64,000 bases of DNA from contig NZ_JACVEL010000002.1 in the NCBI RefSeq assembly GCF_014518315.1, forward strand, positions 62,001 through 126,000, given 5' to 3'. This document shows, one piece after another, positions 44,447 through 53,427 of the stretch. Position 1 is the stretch's first letter. Each line of letters opens with the position of its first letter. This stretch comes from Taishania pollutisoli (lineage in GTDB: Bacteria > Bacteroidota > Bacteroidia > Flavobacteriales_D > Crocinitomicaceae). A program made the translations under genes and the position numbers. The notes beneath the pieces are model-generated. The model did not search any database. It saw nothing but the letters and a program-made list of their open reading frames with translations, and was not told the origin of the DNA.

Positions 44447-46963
44447 ATGAGAAGAAATCTACTAATCTGTTTTTTGATAGGGAGTATTGGGTCTTATCTG
44501 CTCAATTTCGCCCATTCTCAAAATTATCTGGGAGTCCATTCAAGTAATTATGCCGGCGTGATGGGACTGGATATTCAACCGGCAAGTTTCGTTGACGGAC
44601 GTTTCGTGGTGGATGTGAACCTGGCCAGCGGAAATGTAGGCGGGTGGACAAACATCGCTAAGTTCGACACAAGGGATATGCCGGGATGGTGGACCAAATC
44701 GTTCAAACGCGATACGATGTGGATGAAACCGGATTCAACATTCAGTGACCGGTATATCATTGACAATTACCAGTTGGGAAGCGGTAAAAATCTTGGCGTT
44801 TATGCAAATACGCAAGTGGATATCCTAAATTTTGCTTTTCACGTTCATCCTAAAATTGCAATCGGATTGGGAATGAAGGTCAGAGGGATCGCCAATGTGG
44901 AAGATGCAAGCCCCGAATTGATTAAATTACTCCGGAACGGATTGGACTATGCCGATTTGTGGCAGCAAAATCTTCGTGACCAGAATGTCAACATTTCATC
45001 CATGGTATGGAAAGAGTATAAACTGAACTATGGACAGGTTTTGCTGGATAAAGGAGAGCACTTCCTGAAAATGGGAGTCGGTGTGAAATTGTTGCAGGGA
45101 GTTTCTTCCGTGTACATGTATTCCAATGACATCAATTACGGATTGAACAATAAAGACACTTCTTTTCTTTTGCAGGGAGACTTCTCTTATGGATACTCAT
45201 CCAATCTGGATAAGGAAAAAGTAAATTTCGGTAAAGAGTTGCAAGGATCAGCATCGAAATTGGGTGTTGGTTTCGATCTGGGATTTGTGTACGAATGGCG
45301 TCCTGATCATGAAGAATACAAATATGAAATGGATGGTGAGACAGGATTGTGGCGAAAAGATAAAAACAAATACAAGGCTCGTGTGGGTGTTTCCCTGTTG
45401 GATATCGGCGGAATGCGATTCACAAAAGGTGGGTATAGCCGCGATTTTACCGTTAATGAAACCAATCCGTTTGATCTTCGCGTGTTTGAGAATGCAAAAG
45501 ACCTTGAGTCTACCGATCGGATCCTGGATAGCTTGATCCGATTTGATCCGGATTGGTCGGAAAAGCAGGGAACTGGTGAAAGTTACTATCACAACTTGCC
45601 AACAGCATTGAGTTTGCAGGCGGGATACCAAATCTGGAAAGATTTTAATGTGGATGTAACAGGAATTGTTAACCTGTTATCCAGAAAGAATGAAAGCCGG
45701 GTAAGAATTGCCAACCAGATCACCGTAACACCAAGTTATGATTTTGCGTGGGCGGGCGTTCATTTACCAATCTCTTACAACTCCTTTTCAGGGTTTAAGG
45801 CAGGTATTGCAACACGTTTAGGACCGATTACCATTGGAGTAACTGATTTTAAAAGCTTGTTTGCTACCGGAAAACTCAGAGGAGCGGAAGTCTATGCCGG
45901 ATTGAGAGTTCCTGTATTGTACGGAGAGCCGAAGGATCGCGACAATGATAAAGTATCGGATAAAAAAGATTTGTGTATTGATGTTCCGGGAGTGTGGGCA
46001 TTTAAAGGATGTCCCGACACAGATGGAGACGGAATTCAGGACTCCGAGGATGAGTGTCCTGCTGAACCTGGAATTCCTGCATTCAATGGGTGTCCTGATA
46101 CAGACGGAGACGGTGTGAAAGATGCATTGGATCTATGCCCGGATGTTCCCGGACTTCCACAATTTAACGGATGCCCGGATACGGACGGAGACGGTGTGAT
46201 TGACAAAGATGATGATTGTCCTGAAGTACCCGGAATACCGGCGTTCAAAGGATGTCCGGATACAGATGGAGATGGTATTCCTGATCATGAAGATGCATGT
46301 CCTACAGCAGCCGGACCGGAAATCAATAACGGTTGCCCGGATACAGATGGCGATGGAGTACTTGACTTCCTGGATAACTGCCCGACTGTTCCCGGACCTG
46401 CCGAAAACAACGGATGTCCGTGGCCGGATACGGATGGTGACGGAATTTTGGACAAAGATGATAAATGCCCGAATTTGCCGGGACCAATCAAAAATCAGGG
46501 GTGTCCGTACCAGGATACAGATAACGACGGAGTGATCGATTCAGAAGATGATTGTCCGAATACACCTGGAACTGTTGCCAACAAAGGATGTCCTGAAATT
46601 GAAGAAGCGGTGAAGGAAATTCTGAAAACAGCATTCGATAACCTGGAATTTGAAACAGGTAAAGACATCATCAAAGAGGCATCCAAACCTTCATTGGATG
46701 AGTTGGCTGAAGTATTGGTGAAACGCCCTGAATGGAAATTGCAGATTGCAGGACATACCGATAATGTAGGTAGTGCGCAAAGCAATTTGATCTTGTCCAA
46801 GAAAAGAGCAGAAGCGGTAAGAAATTACCTGGCTTCTAAAGGACTGGATGAAAAACGATTCAGTGTACTGTACTTTGGTCAGACGCAGCCGATCGCTGAT
46901 AATGCAACACCTGAAGGACGTCAGAAAAACAGACGGGTGGAAATGACAGTGATTTTTGAATAA
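44447..46963 (+). CDS. Outer-membrane protein with N-terminal barrel, TSP3 repeats and OmpA domain
   Basis: 838 residues from ATG 44447 with a signal peptide. The N-terminal part (about 25-500) is a beta-barrel-like DUF5723 type domain (NYLGVHSSNYAGVMGLDIQPASF). Residues about 505-720 hold eight thrombospondin type 3 repeats of 27-29 residues (DTDGDGVxD...CP) that bind calcium. The C-terminus (about 720-838) is an OmpA domain (LQIAGHTDNVGSAQSNLILS, RRVEMTVIFE) that binds peptidoglycan. It probably links the outer membrane to the cell wall. Transcribed alone, ended by a terminator. Confidence 0.9.
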   Translation: MRRNLLICFLIGSIGSYLLNFAHSQNYLGVHSSNYAGVMGLDIQPASFVDGRFVVDVNLASGNVGGWTNIAKFDTRDMPGWWTKSFKRDTMWMKPDSTFSDRYIIDNYQLGSGKNLGVYANTQVDILNFAFHVHPKIAIGLGMKVRGIANVEDASPELIKLLRNGLDYADLWQQNLRDQNVNISSMVWKEYKLNYGQVLLDKGEHFLKMGVGVKLLQGVSSVYMYSNDINYGLNNKDTSFLLQGDFSYGYSSNLDKEKVNFGKELQGSASKLGVGFDLGFVYEWRPDHEEYKYEMDGETGLWRKDKNKYKARVGVSLLDIGGMRFTKGGYSRDFTVNETNPFDLRVFENAKDLESTDRILDSLIRFDPDWSEKQGTGESYYHNLPTALSLQAGYQIWKDFNVDVTGIVNLLSRKNESRVRIANQITVTPSYDFAWAGVHLPISYNSFSGFKAGIATRLGPITIGVTDFKSLFATGKLRGAEVYAGLRVPVLYGEPKDRDNDKVSDKKDLCIDVPGVWAFKGCPDTDGDGIQDSEDECPAEPGIPAFNGCPDTDGDGVKDALDLCPDVPGLPQFNGCPDTDGDGVIDKDDDCPEVPGIPAFKGCPDTDGDGIPDHEDACPTAAGPEINNGCPDTDGDGVLDFLDNCPTVPGPAENNGCPWPDTDGDGILDKDDKCPNLPGPIKNQGCPYQDTDNDGVIDSEDDCPNTPGTVANKGCPEIEEAVKEILKTAFDNLEFETGKDIIKEASKPSLDELAEVLVKRPEWKLQIAGHTDNVGSAQSNLILSKKRAEAVRNYLASKGLDEKRFSVLYFGQTQPIADNATPEGRQKNRRVEMTVIFE
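45958..46600 (+). repeat. Coding repeat: eight TSP3 calcium-binding units
   Basis: Period of about 81-87 bp with the core DTDGDG in each unit; DNA has diverged more than the 198-bp repeat at the left end. Confidence 0.85.
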
Positions 46964-46985
46964 AACCGATTCGAGAGAAACATCG

Positions 46986-47018
46986 AAAGAGGTTGTCTGT
47001 ACAGGCAGCCTCTTTTTT
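46986..47018 (+). terminator. Terminator after the OmpA/TSP3 gene
   Basis: Long hairpin starting AAAGAGG with complement CCTCTTT and two mismatched pairs, followed by T6. Confidence 0.85.
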
Positions 47019-47066
47019 ATGGACGTTAAATTCATGTTATAAAAAACAATACAACCGTTATTTTGG

Positions 47067-47074
47067 TAAATTTG
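47067..47074 (+). promoter_or_regulatory. -7 element of the ABC exporter gene
   Basis: TAAATTTG matches TAnnTTTG, 8 bp before the ATG at 47083. Confidence 0.55.
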
Positions 47075-47082
47075 CACTTCCT

Positions 47083-48855
47083 ATGTCACCTCAGAAGAAA
47101 TTAAACATACAAATCTTTTTCAGGCTTCTTACCTACGCGAAAGCGTACAAAGGATTGTATATCGTAGCAATAATCACAACGGTTGTCCTTGCATTTATTT
47201 CTCCTTACCGGGTGAAATTAATAGGAGATGTAGTTGATAAATACGTCGCACAGAGTCAAAACAGTCAGCTGTTGCTGATGTGGATTATGATTATCATCGG
47301 TATGCTGTTGGTGGAAACAGTCCTTCAGTTCTTGTCGAGTTATTATTCGAACTTGCTGGCTCAGTCTGTCATTTATGACATCCGGGTGAAACTTTTTCGA
47401 CAAATTTCTACGTTTCGTATGCAGTTTTTTGACCGGCACCCGATCGGAAATATCGTGACCCGGTTAATTTCCGATTTAGAAGCGATTTCCGATGTGTTTT
47501 CGTCAGGACTGATGAGCATTATGGGGGACTTACTGATGTTGTTTATTACCATTTTCATGATGTTCTACACCGATTGGGAATTGTCGTTGTATGTACTTGT
47601 GCCGGTACCTATATTGGTGATTGGAACCCGTATCTTTGCCCGTGCAATGCGCAAATCTTTTCAATTGGAAAGTCAGCAGGTAGCCAAGTTAAATTCATTT
47701 GTACAGGAACGGATTTCAGGAATGAACCTGGTACAGTTGTTCAACCGTCAAAAGAAAGAATTTACCGCTTTCCGGGAAATAAACGAAGGACATAAAGCAG
47801 CACATATCAAAGCGATTTGGGCCAATTCGATCTTTTTTCCCTTTGTGGAAATGCTGAGCTCGTTATCCATTGCATTTTTATACATCATAACCGTTGTCAA
47901 CTTGCAGGGAAATTCTTCCGCTGATATGACCGCAAAATACGGGGAAGTAATGGTTTTTACGTTATGGGTTAACCAGTTGTATCGCCCGATCCGGATGCTG
48001 GCGGATAAATTTAATATCCTGCAACGGGGAACCGTTCGCGCGGAACGTGTCTTTTCATTGTTGGATACGGAATCAAATTCTCAAAACCAGGGAACGTCTG
48101 TGGAATGTAATTTCGGAGAAGAAATCGTGTTTGATAATGTATCCTTTGCTTACGAAAACACGGACTGGATTCTGAGAGACATTGATTTGCGGATACAACC
48201 GGGATCAATGGTGGCATTCGTCGGAGCTACGGGAGCCGGAAAAACTTCTATTGTCAATCTGTTGGGACGTTTCTACGATTTTCAGAAAGGGCAGATCCGA
48301 ATCGGAGATAAAGACATCACAGAACTGGACCTGAAATTCCTGAGAAGAAACATCGCAATTGTTCTGCAGGACGTGTTCTTGTTTTCGGATACTGTCTTTA
48401 ACAACATTACACTTCGCGATCCGGCGATTACCAAAGAGCAGGTCATTGAAGCTGCCAAAGCGGTCGGAGCACATCAATTTATTGAAAAGCTACCAAACGG
48501 GTACGATTACCAGGTGGGGGAGAGAGGAGGAGTTTTGTCTGTTGGTCAACGTCAATTACTGGCATTTATCCGGGCATATGTTTACAACCCGCAGATTTTA
48601 ATTTTAGACGAAGCGACGTCCAGTGTCGATAGCGAATCAGAGTTATTGATCCAGCAGGCAACAGAAAAACTCACAGAAGGAAGAACGTCAATTGTCATTG
48701 CACACCGGTTGTCTACGATTCAAAAAGCAGATAAAATCGTTGTACTTGAAAAAGGACGCATCATTGAAGAAGGTTCGCACAAAGAATTGTTGAGACAGGA
48801 TGGGCAATACAAACGCTTGTTTGACATGCAGTTCGGCGTGGAAAGTAACGGATAA
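47083..48855 (+). CDS. ABC transporter, fused membrane and ATPase domains (exporter type)
   Basis: 590 residues from ATG 47083 (an upstream TTG at 46993 lies in the terminator of the previous gene and is rejected). Six membrane helices in residues 1-320, then an ATPase domain: Walker A GATGAGKTS (~383), Q-loop ALQD-type IVLQDVFLF, signature LSVGQRQLL (canonical LSGGQ with Gly to Val), Walker B ILILDEATSSVD and H-loop IAHRLSTI. It is an MsbA/MDR-like half-transporter that works as a homodimer to export lipids or drugs. A signal-less binding-protein-like gene follows 19 bp later. Confidence 0.93.
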   Translation: MSPQKKLNIQIFFRLLTYAKAYKGLYIVAIITTVVLAFISPYRVKLIGDVVDKYVAQSQNSQLLLMWIMIIIGMLLVETVLQFLSSYYSNLLAQSVIYDIRVKLFRQISTFRMQFFDRHPIGNIVTRLISDLEAISDVFSSGLMSIMGDLLMLFITIFMMFYTDWELSLYVLVPVPILVIGTRIFARAMRKSFQLESQQVAKLNSFVQERISGMNLVQLFNRQKKEFTAFREINEGHKAAHIKAIWANSIFFPFVEMLSSLSIAFLYIITVVNLQGNSSADMTAKYGEVMVFTLWVNQLYRPIRMLADKFNILQRGTVRAERVFSLLDTESNSQNQGTSVECNFGEEIVFDNVSFAYENTDWILRDIDLRIQPGSMVAFVGATGAGKTSIVNLLGRFYDFQKGQIRIGDKDITELDLKFLRRNIAIVLQDVFLFSDTVFNNITLRDPAITKEQVIEAAKAVGAHQFIEKLPNGYDYQVGERGGVLSVGQRQLLAFIRAYVYNPQILILDEATSSVDSESELLIQQATEKLTEGRTSIVIAHRLSTIQKADKIVVLEKGRIIEEGSHKELLRQDGQYKRLFDMQFGVESNG

Positions 48856-48874
48856 TTTTTGAGGAGAAAAAGCA

Positions 48875-49729
48875 ATGAAACTGAGAGTGGGCGGAGTTCC
48901 TGAACATTTTAACCTTCCGTGGAAACTGGCAATTGAAGAAGGTGACTTCAAAAATGAAGGAATTGAATTGCACTGGACCGATATGCCGGGTGGAACAGGA
49001 CAAATGTTACGCGGATTTGAAAATGAAACGCTGGATGTAGCTGTTTTACTGACGGAAGGGGTTACAAAAGGAATTTTACAGGGATTAAAAGCAAAAATCG
49101 TTGATGTATATGTTACCACTCCCTTGCATTGGGGGGTGCACGTTCCTTATACGGGAGATTATCACAAGATTGAGGACCTGGAAGGTAAAACGTTTGCGAT
49201 TTCCAGGTTTGGTTCCGGTTCTCATCTGATGGCCTATGTTTGTGCAGACCGGCATGGCTGGGACACGTCCGATTTGAAGTTCAATGTGATCGGCGATGTA
49301 TACGGGGGCTTGTGGGCTCTGGAAAACAATGAAGCACAGATTTTTCTTTGGGATAAATACATGACGCATCCGTATACTGTTCAGAAGAAATGCCGGTACA
49401 TCGATGAAGTAATTACACCATGGCCTTGTTTTGTTATAGCTGCCCGTGAAGAGGTGATCCGTAAAAATCCGGAGGTGATTGAGCGCATTTCAAAAATCGT
49501 GAACGAACGGGCGCAGATCATGAAAAACAGTGAGCACATCATCGAGATCATTTCCTGGAGGTATAACCTGCGTTCTAACCAGGTACAAAACTGGTTGACG
49601 GAAACCGATTGGAATTATAATCTGATTAAATATCCCCTTGCGTTTGAACGAACAGTGAGTTATTTGTTGAAATTAAACCTGATCAGCCCTGAAGAAGCAG
49701 AAGGCTGGAGGGAAAAGTTGTTTTATTAG
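48875..49729 (+). CDS. Periplasmic-binding-protein fold protein without signal peptide
   Basis: 284 residues resembling the substrate-binding proteins of the thiamine/taurine type: KLRVGGVPEHFNLPWKLAIEEG, GTGQMLRGFENETLDVAVLLTEG, ISRFGSGSHLMAYVCADRHGW and EAQIFLWDKYMTH. It starts directly at the fold, so it lacks a signal peptide or lipobox and should be cytosolic. Related signal-less proteins (Ca3427-like) are known in fungi and bacteria without an assigned role. A clear GAGGAG ribosome binding site precedes the ATG, unusual for this phylum. It is 19 bp after the ABC exporter, which is not an importer, so pairing with it is not obvious. Confidence 0.8.
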   Translation: MKLRVGGVPEHFNLPWKLAIEEGDFKNEGIELHWTDMPGGTGQMLRGFENETLDVAVLLTEGVTKGILQGLKAKIVDVYVTTPLHWGVHVPYTGDYHKIEDLEGKTFAISRFGSGSHLMAYVCADRHGWDTSDLKFNVIGDVYGGLWALENNEAQIFLWDKYMTHPYTVQKKCRYIDEVITPWPCFVIAAREEVIRKNPEVIERISKIVNERAQIMKNSEHIIEIISWRYNLRSNQVQNWLTETDWNYNLIKYPLAFERTVSYLLKLNLISPEEAEGWREKLFY

Positions 49730-49793
49730 TGGTTTTCCGATTAAGGCAGCTTAAAAAATCGGATGGACAACGATTGAAAATAAAGAAATAAAA

Positions 49794-49813
49794 AAGGGGC
49801 GAAAACGCCCCTT
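49794..49813. terminator. Bidirectional hairpin terminator
   Basis: Perfect 8-bp stem AAGGGGCG with loop AAAA, T-rich on the right and A-rich on the left, between convergent genes. Confidence 0.88.
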
Positions 49814-49836
49814 CAATTTTTTTAGATCACCTAAAA

Positions 49837-50019
49837 TTATTTAGTAGACCAAGATCCACCTGCAAGTTTGCAAGATGTTTCAGCTGCTTCAGCTTCAGTT
49901 TTATTCAAATCTGTGTAAGTGATTTCAGCGCTGCTAGAATCGCTAAATTTACAAGTGTAAGATTTCTTACAAGAAGCCAATGCCAAAACTGCAACTGCAG
50001 CGAACAATACTTTTTTCAT
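49837..50019 (-). CDS. Small lipoprotein
   Basis: 60 residues with a lipoprotein signal (VLALASCKKSY, lipidated Cys at 17). The mature 44 residues hold two more cysteines (TCKF and TSCK) that could form a disulfide. The gene has a good promoter and a terminator of its own. Unknown function; many Bacteroidota have similar small Cys-containing lipoproteins. Confidence 0.72.
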   Translation of the reverse strand: MKKVLFAAVAVLALASCKKSYTCKFSDSSSAEITYTDLNKTEAEAAETSCKLAGGSWSTK

Positions 50020-50053
50020 AATTTCTAATTTTTTTTAATAATAGTTACAGGCG

Positions 50054-50083
50054 CAAAGATAGAGTTAAATTTTAATTGTGCAA
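50054..50083 (-). promoter_or_regulatory. Full Bacteroidota promoter of the small lipoprotein gene
   Basis: On the minus strand a TTG (50083-50081) is followed after 19 bp by TATCTTTG (50061-50054), the textbook -33/-7 spacing. It is the best promoter in the window. Confidence 0.75.
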
Positions 50084-50163
50084 GAAATCAATAGTCAAAA
50101 TACGAAAAAATACGTATAAAAGTCGATCGCTTGGCATTAATCACTTGTCAATCAGGTCGGAAT

Positions 50164-51087
50164 TTATAAATTCTTTAATAAAAAACGGTACAATTCCACC
50201 ATACACATGATGTCGTATTTGTAAACCAGTTCATCCGGGGTATGTACATGATCTTCAGGGGCTCCGATGAAGCACCAATCGATAGGAAGATCTGATTTCT
50301 GAAGTACCCCGCCGTCACTTCCCCCGGCCGATTCAACCTCCAATTGAAAGGCTATTCCGGATGACGTTGCCAGGTCAATTATTCTATTCAGGTAAGACCG
50401 TCTCGGAAGTAAACTGTCCCGCATGGAAATGGCAACTCCTTTTCCGTGGGGAACTCCCGGGGTAACCCAGGTGATGTCGGAAATCAACGCTTGCCGAACC
50501 TGATAGTGATCCAACAGGTACTTCGCGCAGAATCCCACACTATTTCCTCCGTGCTCTTCATATGTAGAGAATACAATTGCCCCGGCCTCCAGTGTTTCTG
50601 CCACTTTTAATGCATTCCAGACTCCCAGGCGGTTGTCCATATAAGGCGATTGAATGTAGGTGTCTGTTTCCCGGAAATCAGGTTTGAAAGTGAGTAACGT
50701 GCCCCGGTCAATTTCACGGTCAAATACATATTGCAGGTCTTTTGAGCCGTCTTCATTCTCGATGACCATTAATTCTGTTTCAATTTCTCCCTGTGAATCA
50801 CTTCCAACCAACTGGATACCGTCAATCAATCGGGGACCCCCGACTTTGATTAATTCTTTATCATAACCAACTGAAAAACCGATGGTGTCAATGTGCGCGT
50901 AAACGGCCGTTCTCGGTGTTCCGAATACAAGGATCACACAATCCTGGAACCCGGGACCGGAGATAATCTGCGGTTGCGTTTTCCAACTACCGGAGTTTGA
51001 CTTAACATAGTCAATAATAAATGCTGCGATGGCTCCTTCATCACTTGCTGCCCCTCGTATTTCTGTTAATTTTTTTAGTAATTCCAT
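50164..51087 (-). CDS. M42-family aminopeptidase-like metallopeptidase
   Basis: 307 residues. Metal and catalytic residues fit the family: AHIDTIG (His and Asp), SPYMDNRLGVW (bridging Asp), STYEEHGGNS (Glu pair), LISDITWVTPG and DHVHTPDELV (His). The short length compared to ~350 suggests a shortened dimerisation/PDZ-like insert. It should remove N-terminal residues from peptides in the cytosol. It is 27 bp after yigZ on the same strand, last of a three-gene run. Confidence 0.85.
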   Translation of the reverse strand: MELLKKLTEIRGAASDEGAIAAFIIDYVKSNSGSWKTQPQIISGPGFQDCVILVFGTPRTAVYAHIDTIGFSVGYDKELIKVGGPRLIDGIQLVGSDSQGEIETELMVIENEDGSKDLQYVFDREIDRGTLLTFKPDFRETDTYIQSPYMDNRLGVWNALKVAETLEAGAIVFSTYEEHGGNSVGFCAKYLLDHYQVRQALISDITWVTPGVPHGKGVAISMRDSLLPRRSYLNRIIDLATSSGIAFQLEVESAGGSDGGVLQKSDLPIDWCFIGAPEDHVHTPDELVYKYDIMCMVELYRFLLKNL

Positions 51088-51114
51088 CTGTTTTTTGTTA
51101 TTTGTTGACAGGTG

Positions 51115-51729
51115 TTAATAATCTCCCAGAACTTCACTGTCAGTTATTCCGAGGGTTTCCAGTTCTTCTTTTAATTCGCTTACCCGGTTAAGTGGCAGTT
51201 GGATGTCAAGGGTACAAGCCAGTTCAAATTGCTGGTTGCTATAATCGAGGTTCATACGCTTTAACCAATTCATGACTTCCGGCATGACCTCGTACGAAAA
51301 GTGAATGCGGACATGATGAAACACTTCGACCTCGATAATCTCTGCTTGTTGCAATGCATCCTGAGCAGCTTCTCTGTAAGCATGGATTAATCCGCCGACT
51401 CCCAGTTTAACTCCTCCGAAATAACGCACCACGCCAATCAGAATATTCGTCAGATCAAACGATTGAATTTGACCAAGAATAGGTGCACCGGCGGAGTTGG
51501 ACGGCTCTCCGTCATCATTTGCCCGGAATTGTTGTTTATCCAGTCCGAACCGATAAGCCCAACACAAATGCCGCGATTGATAGTGCTCTTTTCTCCATTG
51601 TTCCAGGTAACGCTTGGCTTCCTCTTCAGAATAACAGCAAACGGCATATGCAATGAATTTGGATCCCTTTTCTTTGTAGAGTCCCTCCGATTGCTGCCTG
51701 ACGGTTTTGTATGTTGTCTGAATGTCCAA
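51115..51729 (-). CDS. YigZ/IMPACT family protein
   Basis: 204 residues with the IMPACT N-terminal domain: KEKGSKFIAYA, RHLCWAYRFG, NDDGEPSNSAGAPILGQI and VVRYFGGVKLGVGGLIHAYREA; the C-terminal ~75 residues are the DUF1949 type. The function in bacteria is not settled; eukaryotic IMPACT affects translation control. No ATG precedes the conserved part; TTG 51729, 5 bp after the upstream stop, is the likely start. Confidence 0.9.
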   Translation of the reverse strand: MDIQTTYKTVRQQSEGLYKEKGSKFIAYAVCCYSEEEAKRYLEQWRKEHYQSRHLCWAYRFGLDKQQFRANDDGEPSNSAGAPILGQIQSFDLTNILIGVVRYFGGVKLGVGGLIHAYREAAQDALQQAEIIEVEVFHHVRIHFSYEVMPEVMNWLKRMNLDYSNQQFELACTLDIQLPLNRVSELKEELETLGITDSEVLGDY

Positions 51730-51734
51730 CCCGA

Positions 51735-53336
51735 TTAATTTAACTGGTATAATTTCACATCTCCTTTGTCAGAAACAAGGTGATAGTTTTCTTGCACTAA
51801 TCGCATCAATTCTGATGTACATGCGTCCGGCTCTTCAGGAAAATTACCCATGACAAATATATAATCTATCTTGACGGCTTGATTGGCGGTGTAAGGCCAA
51901 TGGTTACATCCAATGGACTGGAGTGATTTTCCGTCAATTGAAGGGGATGGAATGGTCTGCATTTTCCACCGAAGCGGGAAATAGTCTTTGGTACATTCAT
52001 AATTTTCCAGTACAATAACAGGTTTGTCGGCACCGATGTAATTTGAAAAATGCAGAAATAACCAGTTGTTGATGTAATTCAACGGTAAAACAACACTGTT
52101 GGGTTGAATGGCGGAAGACAGTTCATAACATTTTTGACCATATTCCCGCAGCCCTTCGGTTTTTTCAACATAAAAATCAATGCGAAGGAAGTGAACAATA
52201 ATAAAAATCCCTGTGACAGTTAGCTGAATCCATTTGTTCAACCGCTGACCAATAATCCATACCAATACAGACAGGTAGAAAAGAAGGGCTATTCGCAATG
52301 AAATAACGCCACCAAAATCATTAACATCGGGAGAAACATAATAAGCTGCTAATAAAACAAGGGCAATAACAATCCATGTATCGCCAGAGGTTAGCAATGA
52401 AAGAATCCGTCGGTGCGTTGTATTTTTATAGCTGCGGATCATACTTCTGATTCGCTGATAGATCGCATAAATAAACAACATCAGAAAGGTATAAAACAAG
52501 ACATTGATCAGTGGTTGTTCTTCAGACATAAGTCCTTTCATAATTGACATGTCCGTCAGATTTTTTGTCAAGTCAGATGCAGATAAATAGTGATTGAATG
52601 TCGATGCTTCCCGCGAGAAAAAATAGTTGGCGAATAAAAGCAGGGGAATGACGGAAGCTAAGGTTAAAAATTTTATTTGTTTCAAAAAAAACGAGCGCAA
52701 CCCGGAACCATTTTCCCGTGTATGCGCATAGCGATGAATAACGCCTATCAGAAGGTACAACCCGATAATCGCCATCAATATGACAAATACAAAAACGTGA
52801 GAGAAATACGTGAGTGTAATCAGTAAAGAGAGTTGAATAACAGCACCGGTAGAGGCATGATTGTTTTGATAAATCTTCAGCCAGAAGCTGAGTGTGAAAA
52901 ACAATAAAATCAATGAAAGATTAAAGTTGTAAAAACCTAAAAAGAAAAAGGAGGAAAAAATGAAGGGAAAGATCAGGTAACTGACCAACCGGTTTTCAGG
53001 ATGTGTCCGATTAACAAGGCTTCGGAAAGAATAGGGAAGTCCGATGATGTAACAGATAAACAAGAGTTTTTCAGCGATAAAAGCAGGTAAAAATAAATTG
53101 AAAAAAGAAAGCAGGAAATGTCCCAGCCAATTGGGTACCGGTTCGGGATTAATCTCTACAAAATCATGAATGATACTTTGTTCATTAAATAACAACGCAT
53201 TGATGAGATTTGCATTGTGTAAATGAGCCGGACCATCCAGTGTCGGAAAAACAATGCCTGTAAAAACGGGATACAGACTGATGAATGTAATAAGTAAAAA
53301 ACAATATTTTTCAAGTTGACCGGCTTTTAAGTTCAT
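51735..53336 (-). CDS. Polytopic membrane protein of unknown function
   Basis: 533 residues with about 11-13 membrane segments followed by a soluble C-terminal domain (about 400-533; TIPSPSIDGKSLQSIGCNHW). The layout, many helices plus a C-terminal soluble part, is like the GT-C glycosyltransferases that use lipid-linked sugars, but I do not see the acidic motif after the first helix in convincing form. The gene leads the run to yigZ and the peptidase. Confidence 0.65.
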   Translation of the reverse strand: MNLKAGQLEKYCFLLITFISLYPVFTGIVFPTLDGPAHLHNANLINALLFNEQSIIHDFVEINPEPVPNWLGHFLLSFFNLFLPAFIAEKLLFICYIIGLPYSFRSLVNRTHPENRLVSYLIFPFIFSSFFFLGFYNFNLSLILLFFTLSFWLKIYQNNHASTGAVIQLSLLITLTYFSHVFVFVILMAIIGLYLLIGVIHRYAHTRENGSGLRSFFLKQIKFLTLASVIPLLLFANYFFSREASTFNHYLSASDLTKNLTDMSIMKGLMSEEQPLINVLFYTFLMLFIYAIYQRIRSMIRSYKNTTHRRILSLLTSGDTWIVIALVLLAAYYVSPDVNDFGGVISLRIALLFYLSVLVWIIGQRLNKWIQLTVTGIFIIVHFLRIDFYVEKTEGLREYGQKCYELSSAIQPNSVVLPLNYINNWLFLHFSNYIGADKPVIVLENYECTKDYFPLRWKMQTIPSPSIDGKSLQSIGCNHWPYTANQAVKIDYIFVMGNFPEEPDACTSELMRLVQENYHLVSDKGDVKLYQLN

Positions 53337-53372
53337 GTGCTAATGCTAATAAGTGGGAACAGGGTAAATATA

Positions 53373-53408
53373 TCAAAAATGAGAGAACATGCGTTCTCTC
53401 ATTTTTGA
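53373..53408 (-). terminator. Terminator of valS
   Basis: A perfect 16-bp stem (TCAAAAATGAGAGAAC) with a 4-nt loop ATGC, 20 bp after the valS stop on the minus strand. Confidence 0.88.
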
Positions 53409-53427
53409 TGAATAATCAGATCCGGTA

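Noticed and set aside
45958-46600. Regular 81-87 bp repeats as a CRISPR array
   Set aside because: They are in frame and encode calcium-binding TSP3 units.
46993-47082. N-terminal extension of the ABC exporter from TTG 46993
   Set aside because: It starts inside the terminator of the previous gene and before the -7 element; ATG 47083 fits the family.
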